Part shown: positions 12,910-26,984 of the stretch, piece after piece | Layout: every line of letters starts with the position of its first letter | How positions within the stretch are numbered: the stretch's first letter is position 1 | The notes under the pieces: model-generated | Told to the model about the DNA's origin: nothing | The model's database searches: none | The model's input: only the letters and a program-made list of their open reading frames with translations | Translations under genes and position numbers: made by a program | From: Malurus cyaneus samueli | Taxonomy: Eukaryota; Chordata; Aves; Passeriformes; Maluridae | Assembly: GCA_009741485.1 (NCBI GenBank) | Contig: CM019238.1 | Location: 13,896,340 to 13,960,339, forward strand | DNA: 64,000 bases | Reading direction: 5' to 3'

Positions 12910-12946
12910 ATGCACTAAGTTCTGGGTTCTTAGAAAAAAAAAAAAA

Positions 12947-15900
12947 CCTTAAGGAAAATTTAAATGGTGTCAATGAAAACTGAAGCCAATGAAATACCTC
13001 TCTGTAGAAATGCCTGATGTTAGAAGGGACAGTGCTCTGGGTACATCAAAGTCAATCATCCCTTGGTTTTATCCATGCAGTTCCAGCAACATTTATTTGC
13101 AGTACCTTTGAGAATACACATCGATGGGTCATCTCTTGGTGGTGTGAGCTCTGCTGGTCACTCACAGGTCAGTCAGAGACACAAGGTCACCCCCTTCCCT
13201 GGAGTACTGGTTTGTGCTGGTGAGTGGGAAACACCCCTACCAAGAGCAGACTCAACATTTTGTGTGTCCAAAATTTCCACTGGTGCCTGGGAAAGATTTG
13301 GCTGCTCCAGCTGTGCAGTGTCAGAGCCCAGGATCAGCCTCACAGATAATGTGAGCTGTAAGAGATACAACTATTCTGATTAAATTGGTCTTGAAAACCA
13401 AGGCAAGAGAATGAGAAAGGGGGTGAAAATTGAGCAGATTGAGCTCGCTTTCTATTGCTAATTTGTTATTGATCAGAGCTGCTCTAATGCACAACAAACA
13501 GAGTCAGAAAAAAACTCCAAAAGCCCAGGACTGCGCTATTTTTAGGTGAATTAAAACAAATCCTTGGCAGTGGCATTTGAAAAACCATTTTATACTGGTA
13601 AAGTCCTATCTGTGTTTAGATACCTGCACACATCCACCAGTAGCAAACGAGGATTTACAATCAGGAAGCAAAACTTGAGTTCCAAGTCTGTGTGTGTGTG
13701 AGTGTTTACCAAAGATAAGTTTTAAACATGTCACATAAGTGCCTCCCTGTGCCAGTTGCTCCATGAAGGTTGTAATGGTGTTGGAAATGGTGCCAGAGAG
13801 CTCCTGAATTATGGAAACATGGAAAGGGAAACAGGCCCTGGGATTGCAAAGTGTTTGTAGCAGTGACAGTCAGAGGGTTCCCTCCAGGATGAGCAGGTTT
13901 GGGTGAATCTAAGGTGCTGTCACCAAAACCAAACATGGGGAAAAGAATATGGAACAAAAAGGAATAGTGTAAAAAGAGGTTTAGAAGGGTTGTGGGTGTA
14001 AAATGGGAACAGCCAACTGGAAATGCAAGCTGTAGAGTTTCTTACATCGCCTTCGTGTGTCGCCGTGGCGTCCCTGTCCCTGTTCATCCTCTTCCTGCTC
14101 CAAAGCAGTGGCTGCATTGCATCCATTTATAACAGGTTCAGGTCTTGGGAATGTCTTTTACTTGGGCACAAGAGTTTGATTTATTTTGCACCAAAATGTG
14201 GTCCATGAATGTGCTGTTTTAAATCAAACATTTCTAAATTTTCTAAGGTCTGTGAAGTTTGATTGCCAGTGAAATGTAGCTTCCCTTTTCCCCATTATAT
14301 TCCTGTACATTTGAACAAAGAATTGTTCAAAGAAAGCTTTGCTGACCATCATCACTAAAGTCAACCTTTCTTCTGTAAAATACAGTGCAAAAAAATTGGT
14401 GGTTCTGCAATGTGAGAAGGGTTTGCTGGTGAAGCTGATTTCATTTTGTGATACCTTTCATGAATATAGTACTGTTACTTTTGCTGATTTTTCAGGAATG
14501 TCCAATTTGGTGTCTGAAAGCACACTTTATTCCACTTCCACTAAGATATTTCCACTGGTTAAACCATATTGAATAAAACCATCAATTCTAATTGCTCCTT
14601 GATTAGCTATGGTGACACCATATTTGCATGAAAGCACTTCTAGGGAATTTCCCTGTCAGGAGCAAAATGGAGTGAGACATGGTGGATTTGTTTAATTTCT
14701 GTCGTAATTGAACTGTTTGGATGACAAAGGGAACCTTTGCATTTAGTTTGGTCTTTGCCATATGAAATAGCACTGTGAAATTCTGTAAGAGCCTTACGTG
14801 GGTCATGTCCCTGCTAAAGCTTGGGATCTGCAGGGATGAGGAGCTGAGAGCTGGACTGGGGAACCTGTGGGAATCAGGCATCCAGATGCCTTAAATTTCA
14901 GGAAGAATGGGGCTCCCAATCTCCCTAAATTTGTTAGAAAGTCTCAGTCCATCTGCTCTGGCCTGTGACCTTAATGTAGTGTTGCCACGTTGATTTATTA
15001 CTCCTCCACTGCTGATTTTCTTGGTTGCTGGATGGAAAAATGGTTTGATCTTCCCAAGAACCAGGAAACAGGTCAGGCAGGAAGGAGCATTTTCAGCATG
15101 TCTTGCATGGCCAGTGATCCAATACCCAGAAAAATTCTTCACTAAGTTATACTCTAACCAACAAGCAGAAACATGCTTTGGGTAAAGGACTATAATTCTT
15201 TTAAAATCAGATGATGTGGAAGTATCAGGAGTGGTGAACTTGCTGTGGATTTATAAACCAGCCTGTGCCCTTGTACAGAACTTAATTTCAATATCTGTTG
15301 AATTCTGTCACCTCTCTGTTGATCCAGGTTAGGTAAGGAAGGGCTCAGCCAAATCCATGGAGCTGGTGGGAAAAATCCACCAGGCTGAAATGGGCTTTGT
15401 ACCCCAGCAAAGAGGAAGGACCTAGGGGAGCACCTACAGGCAAAGGTACAGCGACATCAATATGCAAAAATCTCTCAGGTATAAATAAACCCTTTAAATT
15501 TATGGAAAAAGGTCTTATATTTCTTACCTAGAGGTAGTTCAGTTCTGAAGGTCGAGGTTGTGATTTTGTGTATGTAAGCATATATATGTACTTTATTTAG
15601 CCTTACATATATAAAATCTCCTCTATCAACACCTACAGGGGCAATTAACAAAACCTGATGGTTTTAATTATTTCCTTCCAGATGTTCTGTTGTTACGTGG
15701 CAGCAGTGATTGACCTGGAGGGTTTTTTCAAGGTCACAGTGACTCTGTAAAGTAATATCAAAAAGGGGATGATGTATTGACTGCTGCTTGCGAAACACTG
15801 GTATCAGTGTGTAGGATGATATATTGGAACCTCTTCTCCAGTTGTTACTGATTTTATCATGTGCAGATATAAATCTACAAAGAATTGAGAGTTTTCTCAG

Positions 15901-18754
15901 TGCCAGTCTCCTGAGCTTCATGTTTGCATTATAATTATATCTCGCTGTTACAATCTGTTCAATGATTAAAATGCCTGGAAATTGTAATGCTGATTTTCTT
16001 TAATCACAAAACTTCTTAGGGTTTACAGCTTAAAGTAATCTAATGTTGTCAGGACCTAAGTGTTACAGTTTCAAGTGCTTTCCTAAAAAAAAATTTGTCC
16101 TTTGAATTTTGTGCTTTGTTGTAAAAGGTCTATTTGAAGCAAATACTTTATGGTAGTTCCTTTAAAATGTATTTTGTGAGCTTTATACTCGACACATTAC
16201 AGAGGTTTTTGCAATGGATAAAAGAAATGCAAATTGCCCTCAGTGGAGGTGTTGCCTCTCCGTGTGTTACCCGGAGCCTATGGATCAGTGAGGGGATTTG
16301 AGTGGTGTTAGAGGAGTTACAGGGATAAATTTGGAATAAATTCAGAGTTACACAGGTGTGGATTCAAGATGAGCTGCAGAAATACCTGGAGAAAGGACAG
16401 CAGCAAGCTCAGTTTTGGTTTGATCCTTTTTCTATTAAATTAATCAAAGGGAAGGGCGTTCAGGACAAAGCTGTTGCAGATGAAATATTCCTCTTAATGT
16501 GCCATCTGAAGCTGTGGAAAAAATATTGTAATGCTACAAATGTGTAAGAATCCCACCAATTTGTAGGTCATTAGTCCACGGTGTTGACTGGTGCCTTTGG
16601 GTATTTGGGGGGTGATCATTAAAAGATTAATTTTATTTAATGTGTGGTTTCCTGTGATCCCTTCATTGTACCTGGAGTAGGCAGGTTTCTTCTGGAAGCC
16701 AAAGTGGAGTGGGGTAACTCCAGGAGAGATGAAAATTTGGGTACAGCTCCTTAGGTGGATAAAGCAGACTCAGATTGATCCTGGCAGACCCACGGGGAAG
16801 GTTCCAGAGGATTCCTGTGGTTTCTCATCCCTTGGAATGGCTCTGTGCTCGTTGTCACCAGTTTTGTGTCAATAATCCCATCTGAAGTGCCTGCATCTCT
16901 ATATTTATATGATAAAAACCTGACTGCCTGCTGGGTCAATAAAATTAATACTTCAGTGACAAATTATTTGACTTTCCATATGGATAGAATGTTCATTTTA
17001 CCTACACTGAATACACATCCCCCTAAATCTAATCCCATATTTATCCAGGATTTCTGGTGATGTTGGACCAAGGTCAGAGAAATTCCCACAAGCTTGTGGG
17101 TTTTAGGTGGGCAACATAACCACACTCATCACAGTTACATTTCTGATTGTTTACTTGGATTTTATGGGGTTTGTGGAGTTTGGTTTGGGATTTTTTAGGG
17201 GTTTTTCTTTGTTTGTTTCAGGGGACAAAACTGCACTATTTGTTTTTGCACTAGTGTTTACTAATTCAGAGTTTTCAAAAAGGACGAGACAATATTGTTC
17301 TTTCTCTGGGGAGGCGTCATAGCTGTTAAATCCCATGAACCCTCAAAGTTTTACAGCAGAGGGGCAGGAACATGACAGAGGTTTTTACTCCATATGAGAA
17401 ATTGGAAATTCCCAATTGTCACAAAATGGTTCTCAGTGTTTTCCCCAGCTCTGCTCAGCTCTCCCTTGGTCACCAGAGACATCCCAGGCTCTGGGTGTGG
17501 GAGGCCAGTGAGACCCCTGCACTCCAGAAAAACATTTTTTCCTCAGTTTTATCCAACATTGCTCAAAATCTGTTTTTCACAGTGCAATGGATACATTTGG
17601 AAAAGCCCTTCCATTATTTTAACCAGCAAGCCCCATTTAATAACAACTTCATTTCGGGACTGTTTCATTTCTTTTATGCAGCTGGATTTTTAAGTTTATC
17701 TCAATAAAATGGGAAGTGGGGAAGTGAGAAGGCAGCACATTTAGGGGAGTTTCCCTTCCTTAAATATTCCCCAGATGCTTTCCTGATAAATTCAAAATCT
17801 GAGGAAACACATGAAGCTGAGAGAGCTGTTTCGTGTTTTCATCCCTGCCACCCCCATTTTTTCTGCTCCATCAATCCCCATCATTAAATACTATTTCATA
17901 AGCAAGTGATTTTCCTCTTCCCAGCTGCCTCCCTATTCAGCTCCATTTCATCCTGTGCCATTGCAGAACCTGTGCCTCGGAAATCACAATTAGTTACCAT
18001 GGAAAGCAATTCAAGACTGTAATAAATACACTCGAAGGCTGCTCACTCTGCCTAGAATTCCAAAAAAAAAAAAGTAAAAATAAGTCCTCTGGAGAACTGG
18101 ATGCAGATCATGGATGTTTATGGGCACCGTGTTCTTGTACATCCCCAAGTTAATGCCATTTTTATTTCATTTTCCTCCTGTCTGGGTGCACAAGAACAGC
18201 CCTGCTCCTCCTCAATCCCACCCTCCAACAGGAACCCCTTCCCTCCATCCTCTGTTTAATTTTCCTGTAAATATTCCCATCCTGCTGTTGATGGGAGTTT
18301 ATCCCCATTCCTTCTGCTGTGCTGCTGGGACAGCAGGGACAGGATGCTGCCCATCTGCTCCTGGATTTCTGCACGCACAGAACAGGCAGCATTTCCTCAT
18401 CCCAGGAGCTGCCCAGGGCTGGCTTTACCCTCCCATTTTCCCTCTGGAGCAGCCAGAGGATGACAATTCCCAACTGGAGATGTTGTGACCCTGCTGTGTT
18501 CCCACCATTCACCAAAAATTCCTTCCTCCAGCGTTTTCTCAGCTCCTGACATTTTCCAAACAATTGGTTGAAACTGCAGCTCGTGATGCTGTCTGAAGGA
18601 TCCCAATGGATGTTGGAATTTGTCCCTTTTTATTGTGTTGCCTGACCCCCAGGTCAGGACAAAGAGCTGAAACCTCCTCATATTAAAGCACCAACAACTC
18701 ATTACACCTCCTTAAAATTGATTAAACCATAAATTCCATCCCAAACGTTCAGCT
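12947..18754. other. intergenic, no gene seen
   Basis: AT-rich DNA between TENT5D and the next recognisable items. Open frames are short and lack domain or splice support. Homopolymer runs (for example near 18060) and scattered AATAAA-like hexamers are background. Confidence 0.55.
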
Positions 18755-18800
18755 GTGGAACACTGAGATCATCTAGGTTGGGAAAGACCTTTAAATACCA
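18755..18800 (-). mobile_element. CR1 3' tail remnant
   Basis: On the minus strand this reads AAAGGTCTTTCCCAACCTAG then ATGATCTCAGTGTTCC, the last bases of a CR1 element. It is short, so the call is moderate. Confidence 0.6.
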
Positions 18801-21174
18801 TATTCAGTGAGTGAATTTCTCAGCTTTTATTGTAGGAAACCGAAATTTCACAAGTGTTTCCATCCAAGCTGTGAGTCAGGAGGGTGTTCTGTGCTCCTTT
18901 CACTGAGACATGGCCCTGGGTACATTTAGGTGCTTTCCTGAACTAAAATCTGATTTTTCCCCAATGGTTTCTAAGTCAGGTCATGACAAGAACACGGGTT
19001 CTGGGACAAAAACTGAGGAAAGGCTCTGGGAGAGAGCGTGGTTTAGGTGAAAACCACATTTGCTGGTTTTTGTTGCTGTGAATGCACAAACAAGGGGTTT
19101 TGTGGAAAGCCAGGAAAGAAGAATCCCAGCCTGGAGCTGCTCCCTGAGTCCAGGGGAGGCTTGCTGAAGCTTTGCCAGTTTGGGAGGTGGAATGGAACCC
19201 TTGGCCATGTCCATCTCCTGCCCACTGACCACGAAGGACCCTCCATCCCCTTCTGCCGGGGACAGCAGCTCTATGGAAACCCCACTGGACATTGTTATTT
19301 ATGGCTCTTCAGTCACCCTGGAAACAAAGTAGCTGCTCCCAGCCATGACTTTTAACACAGCTAATTATATCATTAGTGTCAGGGCCACTTAACCACGGCC
19401 ACATCCTTTCCCTGGGACGTTTCCATGGGAATGACCCAGCTCCGCACCTCGGAGGGGACGCGCCCGAGATGTGACAGCACCAGGGTGAGGTGTCACAGCT
19501 TTCTGCTGCTCCTCACAGGGCATGTTTAGTGCCTAATCCCAGTCCTAAATTGGCTAAAAAAAGAAGAAACTGCTGGTGAATTCAGCCTGATTTTGGGAGT
19601 GCTCTGCCCTGAAATATCTCTGGTGCCATCCCCACGTGTGGGACTTGAGCAGCGCTCCCACCTCAGAATCCACTGAAGCGAAAGAATTAATGAAATAAAA
19701 GATAATTATAAAAAAAGAGCAAAGTGAAATGTTTCCTCCCTCTTTCCCAGGGCTTCCTGATCAGCCTCAGCAATGCTGATCAGCATTTCAAGGTTTCACA
19801 ATGACTCAGAGGAGATTTTGGTGGGAGTCCAAACCATTCATTGCCTGGCACAGGCCACTGGTTCCACGGGGGATGTGGCAGTGTCCAAGAGCCATGTCCA
19901 GCCAGGATCTGCAACCAGAGCCTGCCAGGCTCCTGAGATCCACAGGAGAGCAGGAAAACGCTGCTGTTTTCCTCCTCAGTTGTTCATACCTGGGGCCAAA
20001 TCCCTGGCTGATGGGTTTTGTGAAGTTTAACAGCATTAGAGCCACACATTCACAAAGAATATTGGCTTTAGTTTCATAGCGAGCAGCAAACAGCTCTGTA
20101 AAGAGCTAATAAATGATGCTGGGAAGAAAAAAACACTGAATTATTAAATCCCCATCCCAAAGGCTGCACACGTTGGTTCTGCAGCCTCATGGAGCTGCTT
20201 CCCCCAGGAACAGCCCTGATGGATGGGCTGGTGGGGCTGGGGCTGATCATGAGCACCCATGATCTGGCTGGTCTGTCAGCATTTTGGGGGAGATCTGTGT
20301 GTTTTGAGAGGCTGATCCCTCCCCAGAGCTCCAGGTGGTGCTTTCTGAATGAGGGGAAAGAAGAGGAGGGATGGATGGGCACATTAAAGCTGAAAACTGC
20401 AAACAGGGCTTGTGGGTTTAGAGAAATCGGTTAAAAAAATTGAAAATCACTAAAGAGCCACTGAGAACCCCCTGACTGGGAAAGATGGATGGCTTAGCAG
20501 GTGACAATCAAGGTCCAGCACTGCTGGAGGCACAGGTTTAACCAGGGAATATGGAAACCATGAGGAGATGGATGCTGTGGAGATGTGCCCAAAGCCCTGA
20601 GGATCCCCCAGGGCCTGGTGGGTGTTTTCCAGTGAGGACAGGTGGTGCAGTTGGGGCTGTTCTGCTGGGGTTCAGCTCCATAGTTTAAATTCAATGGGAT
20701 TTTTTTTCCCTTCTGGTGATGCTTCTCTTTATCCCCAGTGCCCATCACCCCGCAGGGAACATCCCTGAACCCAGCCATGCACCCATCCCTGATATTCCTT
20801 TACAGCCACTGGAGCCCTTGAGGTTCCTCTGCCTGCTCCGTGCTGCAGCTGTTCCTTGGTCTCAAGCAGAAAAAATGGCAAAATGATGTGTCTTTGTAGA
20901 GGAAACCACGGCAAAATGAAATTACTCCCGACTGGAAATAAAAGAAAGCAGAGGTGGCTCCTGACTGGAAACTCTTTGTGGAAGGTTTGGGCTGGAGGGC
21001 CCAAATTCCTGCACCCACCCCAATCCTGGGAAAGGCAGTGGGAGCAGAGGCTGGGCACTCTCACCCCAATCAGTAGAGAGGGTTTGGGATCTTCTCCCAA
21101 ATTCCTGCTGGGAAGACCTCACAGAAGGAAGGGCTGAAGGGCTCCAGCACTCGAGCAGAATCTCAGCATCCATG
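18801..21174. other. intergenic, no gene seen
   Basis: Moderately GC-rich non-coding DNA. Several 80-120 codon open frames overlap one another on both strands, as expected for sequence of this composition. None has domain or exon signatures. Confidence 0.5.
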
Positions 21175-21428
21175 GACAGAGGGAATGGGATAGGAATGGC
21201 TTCCCACTGCCAGAGGGAAGGGTCAGATGGGATATTGGGGAAAAAATCCCTCCCTGGATGGGTGGAGAGGCCTTGTAATTGATTTCCCAGAGAAGCTGTG
21301 GCTGCCCCTGGATCCCTGGAAGTGTCCAAGGCCAGGCTGGACGGGGTTTGAAGCAGCCTGGGATGGTGGAAGGTGTCCCTGCCCATGGGATGGGATAAAC
21401 TTAAAGTCTTTTCCAACCCAAACCACCC
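21175..21428 (+). mobile_element. CR1 LINE 3' end fragment
   Basis: GAAGCTGTGGCTGCCCCTGG, AAGTGTCCAAGGCCAGGCTG, GAAGGTGTCCCTGCCCATGG and AAGTCTTTTCCAACCCAAAC occur in CR1 order. It is 5'-truncated and lacks the terminal octamers. Confidence 0.9.
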
Positions 21429-24164
21429 AGGGACTCCACGTGCTGCTCAGTGCAGTGCCTGGAGTGACTCTGGCACCGATTCTGCCATAAATCCAAGGTC
21501 ATTTTGCAGCAGAATTCCTGCTCCCACCGGAATCCCCTGGCAGCCTCTGCCTCAGGTGCCAATTAGTTCAAACCTGACTCCAGCTGAAGAGCACCTGCTC
21601 ATAAATATCCACAAACCCCTCCACATCCTGTATGCATCATCCTCCCTGTGCTTTGGTGGCAGAGAACATGAGTAAATGACTGACTCACAAGGTCTTATTT
21701 CCCGAATTTCATGCAGTTTTTGAATTTTCCTTGTATTCCGCATTAAGATGCTTTTATAACCCTCATTACACAGAACACAGACCCAAATAGCTCTTGAATT
21801 CATAAATATGGAGCAATCAATGTATTTGATTTTGCAATTATTGGGATAAACAAATGGGATATTTTGGGGCTGCTCAGATGTGCTCTGTAAGTGATGCCTC
21901 CCATTGTCTTTTAATTGCAAGGATTTGGTAAATGAGCTTTAAAGGGTTTATTAGTATTCGTTCGGCAGAAGCTCCCATACATTTTTTTCTGCAAAATTAA
22001 TGAAATAGAACTCTTTCCTCTTCTGATGACGTGGCTGAGCTGCAGCCCAGCTCAGTGCAGCTTTATTACAGGTATCTTTTACTGGTTCAGCCCAAATCCT
22101 GCTTAGGAAGGTTACAAAGTGGCTTTTTTTAGCTGATGTCTCCTTTTGAAAAGTATTATTTTACATCAAATACATTTAAAACAGTTTGCAACTGTTATTT
22201 TTTTTTTGTTGGGTTTTGAGACATAAACCAAACTTTTTTTCTTTCTAAATAAAACCAGCTGCAACCAAAAGCCCAAAGAACAGCGACACCAGTCCAGAAG
22301 GATTTATGAACCCTCAGGTGAGGAGCTGAGGACTTTTGCCAAGCAAATGGAGGAAAACTTGACCTAAGGAAGGTTTCAAGGGTCTCCACGTGATGGAAAA
22401 TCCCTGAGGAGATGGGGAAAGTGAACTGAGAATGAAACAGGTTTTGCAAAAGGGTGAAAATTCCAGCGGCACACCCATGGATTCATGGAAGAGGAGGTTC
22501 TGTGGGAACCTTTGTCCATGGCAGGAGGTGGGAACAAACCTTTCTGCGTCATCCCTTTAAAAAAAAACCACCCACTGCCTGTCAGGGTGCGAAGATATAA
22601 CATAATAAATACCTTTATAATGGAGGATGTGAAAGAAAAATAACCCCAGCCATGAATGGTGAGCTCTGGCGAGAGGAGGTTTGTTATGGGTTTGTTGTGG
22701 AGATGCCAGCTCGGATCCTGCCAGGTGATTAATAACCCGGAATTGGAAAGATCCCGCGGCCGATTCCAGGAGCTGGATGAAAAACGAGCGAGGGCAGAGC
22801 AGGGGGGGAGGCTGCAGGATGTGGCAGGTTCCTTCAGACAGACAAAAAAATGACCAAGGGGAAGTGTAGTTAAAAAAAAAAAAAAATCAATTAAAATATG
22901 ATGAAGGCTAAGACATTTCAAATTTTTCTTTCACCAAAAGTGTGATTAAATCAGCACAGAATTGAGGAGTGTGGGCTCTCATCCTGAAGGGAAGCCCTTG
23001 TTGGAATTGTGATCCATCAAACTGGGAGAGAAATTCATCCCCAGGGGATCACTTATGGCTAAAGAGAACGCCACCCCTGGTCCCAGCAAACTGTGGGGTT
23101 TGACTCCAAATCCCAAGGGAGCGGCAGGAGCCTCATCCATTCATTTGGAGAATCTGTTTAATACTGAAAGGAACGTGTCAAGCAGCTGATGGCTCTGTGT
23201 AAATATTGAAATGGCACCAGAGCAGCCCAGCCTGAGCTGCCCAGGGCTTCAGGATAAATAAATTCAGTTGGTTTTTCCCACCTTGTCCTCTGTGGCTTTG
23301 GTAAATATTTGGGATGCTCAGGGTTTGGGAACAAACCCACGCCAGGCACCGAATTTAACAGCAAATAGCTCCAAGCTCCCACTTCGAGGGGAGAAATGAT
23401 TGCTGCCTTCTGGTTAAGTCAGAATGATGAAGAATCCAGTGAATTTGTTGCTTAAAGGCATCTGAAATTACAGATAAATGATGTAAACAGAGCCCTTATT
23501 GATCTTTTGATCCGTGCCGGGGTCGGGCGAGGACGGGCAGCTCCGTATTTACTGCACATGATGTTAACGATGGAAGGACAAACTGCAGCCTGCCTTTCCT
23601 GAAACGGGGAGCTCTGCTGGGTTTAGTGGGCTTTGAGGCATCCTGAGAATCCCATTTCGGACCCGGGATGTGCTGTGGGGGCGATGCATCCACGAGTCAA
23701 GGTTTTTTTCTCAGTCGGAAGAGACGCAAACATCTCCTCCTGCTTTTCCAGGTCGGAGCAGCGCGTTCATCCCATCCCTGCCCAAACCCAGGGCTTTTCC
23801 CAGCTCCACTCAAATCATTCCGGGAATTTTCCTGCCCCCGAGCCCTCGCAGAGCAGGGCAGAGCATCAGCAGCTCCACCAGGAATGGAAACACTCCCGGG
23901 CAGAGCTCGAAGCGCTGGCACATCCCAATCGCTGCAAACGCGGCTGCTGCGGGAGCTGAAGGGCTGGAGGATCCCCGAGGAGCTGCCAAGGGACAAATCC
24001 CAGCTGGAAAATCCCAACGGAGCTGTCCGGGGTCCAGGCTGGTGGCAGAAGTGAGGGGAGAGTGCTCTGAGCCGGGGTGATGTGCCCGGGCTGCCTGAGT
24101 GGTTTCCCTGCAAAGCCATTTTAAATGTTATCATTTAATGCACAATGTGAAATAAAAGGTGTTT
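21429..24164. other. intergenic, no gene seen
   Basis: Mixed composition. The last 600 bases (about 23.5-24.1 kb) are more GC-rich, with open frames on several frames of both strands at once. That pattern reflects composition and not a gene. No splice-bounded conserved exon was recognised. Confidence 0.5.
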
Positions 24165-24390
24165 CACGGAATCACAGGATGGTTTGGGTCGGAAGGGATG
24201 GTAAAGATTATCCCATTCCACCTCTGCTGTGGGCAGGAACACCTTGCACTGTCCCAGGCTGATCCAAGCCCTGTCCAACCTGACCTACAACACCTCCAGG
24301 GATGGGGCAGCCACAGCTTCTCCAGAAATCCATTCCAGGGCCTCCCCACCCTCATCCTCATGGATTCCTTCATCCATAAATCCTCCATTC
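24165..24390 (-). mobile_element. CR1 LINE 3' end fragment
   Basis: Starts with the complement of the CR1 tail (ACGGAATCACAGGATGGTTT) and continues in reverse order through GGGCAGGAACACCTTGCACT, CAAGCCCTGTCCAACCTGAC, GCAGCCACAGCTTCTCCAGA and GGGCCTCCCCACCCTCATCC. It is truncated at the 5' end of the element. Confidence 0.9.
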
Positions 24391-26984
24391 CCCAAAACAG
24401 AGCCCAGTGTCACCTCCTGTAGCAGCACAGGAACAGCAGAAATGTCTGGAAATGAAACTCCAGTGACTGACACAAACCCAACACAGTCTAGAGCAGGGCA
24501 GCACAAACACACAGAGAGGGAGCAGAATTGTGTTATAGAGGAATTCATATTCCCCCCAAGCTTTATTGGGATCAGAGTTTACCCCACTGGGTAAGGAGGA
24601 AGGTTTAGCAAGGAAACACCTTTTCTCTCCACTCCATGGCTCCATCCCCTCTCCTGGGGGGCTCTCCTGGCTGGAATTCCCCATTTCTTGTGGAAATAAA
24701 GATGAGGAATTGTATAACATTGATTTAAACCCTGCAGCTTGTTTTGCACCAGAGGAGCTTCTCTAGCTTCAGTCAATTCTCCATTTTAGGTTTCAACAAG
24801 AATTACTTGAGGGGTGGGAAGGAGGGGCCTGCACCCCATTGATGATTTAACAAAGTCCATGGCCCTTCAAACAGGGAGTTAAAATGATGCCAAACCTGGA
24901 AGAGAATCCTTAGAGTATTCACAGGTCTGGTTCCTCCTCTGCCACAGTCAGAGGGTGATTTGGGATTGAAGAAGTATCAATCTACACAGGGTGATAGAGA
25001 AGATGAGGTTTCTCCCAAAATGAGCCTTCCCAGCTCCATGAGGTGTGGAAAAAATTTACTCTGAAGAGGAGAAAACTGAAATATCATCATTGTGAACGCT
25101 GCTCAGAGATTTCTACAAGAGCTATGCTGAAATGTCACAGCTAAATGAACACAATAATGTAATATTGATAAATGAACACAATAATGGGCCATTGCTGTGC
25201 AGATCGTGGCAGCAGAGACAAAGCATTTAAATGAGCAATCGCTGCTGGATGCAAAACAAGGTGAGTTCTCAGTGCCTCGGGACTCTGTGTCATCCCAGGT
25301 CACGGTTCCAGGTGGGTTGGGACAGATAAATGTGTCCTCCTTGACGTGGCATGAGGATCTGGAGGCTCTGTTTTGGCGTTTAATGGGGTGTGGGAAGCAA
25401 AATGCACAGGGAAGGATCATGGATGGCACCCGGGAGATCTCTCCCACTCCTCCTCCTCCTCCTCTGGCCCCACACTGGGTTCATCTGTGGTTTCCCTCAC
25501 AGTTAAACCCCACTCTGCCACCTGGGAACATAAAATCCTGCAAATTTTTATAGTTGGGTTAACACACACCATTTTATAAAGAGAAAATCCCACACTCACC
25601 GGATGAAGTTATTTGTGCTGAGGGGGAAATAAAAGGAATGCAGTGGATTTTCGTTGCAGGGGAGTGAGGGAAAGCACAGGAATTGTGAATATTGGGGGAT
25701 TTGCATCCTTTCACCCCAGAATAGCTCAGACCTGCCCCACTTCCACGGTGTCCAAGCAGAAAAATGAGACTCACAGCTCAGTGAGTGTGACAGACACAGT
25801 GCTTCCCAAATTCTGCCTGCTTTGGCCAGAAATGGTTAATTTTCCAGTTTTGGGACCCGCAGGTGGCAGCCTGGATGTGGCACTGGACACAGGGACTGGC
25901 AGGGGGGATGAGATGACCACGAATCACCTCTGCCAGCCAGGGATCCTTTGGGGGCTGTTCCATCACTTGTGGGGTATTTGCTGTTTCTCCCCTGCTTTAA
26001 TTCCCCTAAAAACAGTTTCCTTGCCCAGATTTTGGGGGCTCTGGCTGCTCAGGGCATTTAGAGTTTTGCATCCTATGGAGAAGAATTAATTCTGCTCATT
26101 TAGGAGGTTATTGCCTTCCTCTGGAGTGGCTCTGTAACAAACTGCTCCTTCCCTGATTTCCCTGCCCCAGGCATGGGCTCCGCACAGGTGCAGAGTGTGC
26201 AGAATTAAAAAAAAAACAAAAAACACTGAACTTAGGGGAAATGCTGTGGAGAACTTTCTTTGTTGATAGCTTGGGGCAGCAAAATGCTCCCTGGCACGTA
26301 TTGATTCAGCAGAAAGTCTATGATATATAATAATACCACTTTGTCATTTTATATCCAATTATTTCTGCTCCACATCCTCGGGGTTTCCCAGCTGAGAGTT
26401 CTGAAGTAGGCAGAGAGAAAATCACAGATGGTGCCGATCCTGGAGGAGCAGCTGAAATCCTTCAGCATGGGCTGGGTAAGAATTCACCTCCCATGGCCAA
26501 AATGCCCTTTTCTTACACCCGGGATGCCCCTAAAAGTGTCTGTTCCCCTGATTTTCCTGCTCTTTGCTGCTTTCTCCATGCAGGACACTGAGCTGGTATG
26601 TTCCCTAAATTCTCCTGTGTGAGGGCTGAGGGCTCAGAGCCCTCGCTGAGGTCAGGAGGAGTCTGAATTTCTGATTTTCTGCTCAGATCATTGCTCACCT
26701 GAAATTCAGCTGCTCTCACCTGCAATAGCTGCAGCGGCTCCAAACGCTGCCCCAACTCATTACACAAATAACCCACGTAATGAGCTTTAGAAATTAATTG
26801 TTATTGATGCTCAAAACACTGCAGAAAGACCCCGCGCTCGTGACCATTGTTCCAATTAAAATTTTCTGCTCTGAAAATCAGAAACCTGAATTAAACAGAA
26901 AAAAATAAAACCAGAAAAAGCAGTGAAGACTCCTGTGTGCCACTTGGGCTGTTCCTCATGCAGCTGGGCAGATGTGATCTGAAA
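24391..26984. other. intergenic, no gene seen
   Basis: Non-coding. An 18-bp sequence TAAATGAACACAATAATG is repeated at 25142-25159 and 25169-25186 (27-bp period). No exon, RNA gene or further mobile element was recognised. Confidence 0.5.
25142..25186. repeat. 27-bp period direct duplication
   Basis: Two copies of TAAATGAACACAATAATG are separated by 9 bp. It is a small local duplication of unknown significance. Confidence 0.8.

Larger units (their letters stand above)
11434..12930 (+). other. TENT5D: TENT5D terminal exon (5'UTR tail, CDS, 3'UTR)
   Basis: A polypyrimidine tract ending CTCCCTGTTTAG marks a splice acceptor at 11432-11433, so the exon starts at 11434, 15 nt before the ATG. The whole reading frame is in this exon. 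Polyadenylation signals AATAAA occur at 12679-12684 (54 nt after the stop) and 12904-12909, giving a short and a longer possible 3'UTR. The 3' end given follows from the second signal and is inferred. Confidence 0.75.

Noticed and set aside
16356..16547. 63-codon open frame with a helical-looking sequence
   Set aside because: No homolog recognised, no splice context, and such lengths are expected by chance here.
23633..24134. Several overlapping open frames (108-145 codons)
   Set aside because: Same reason: open in four frames simultaneously, no recognisable domain.
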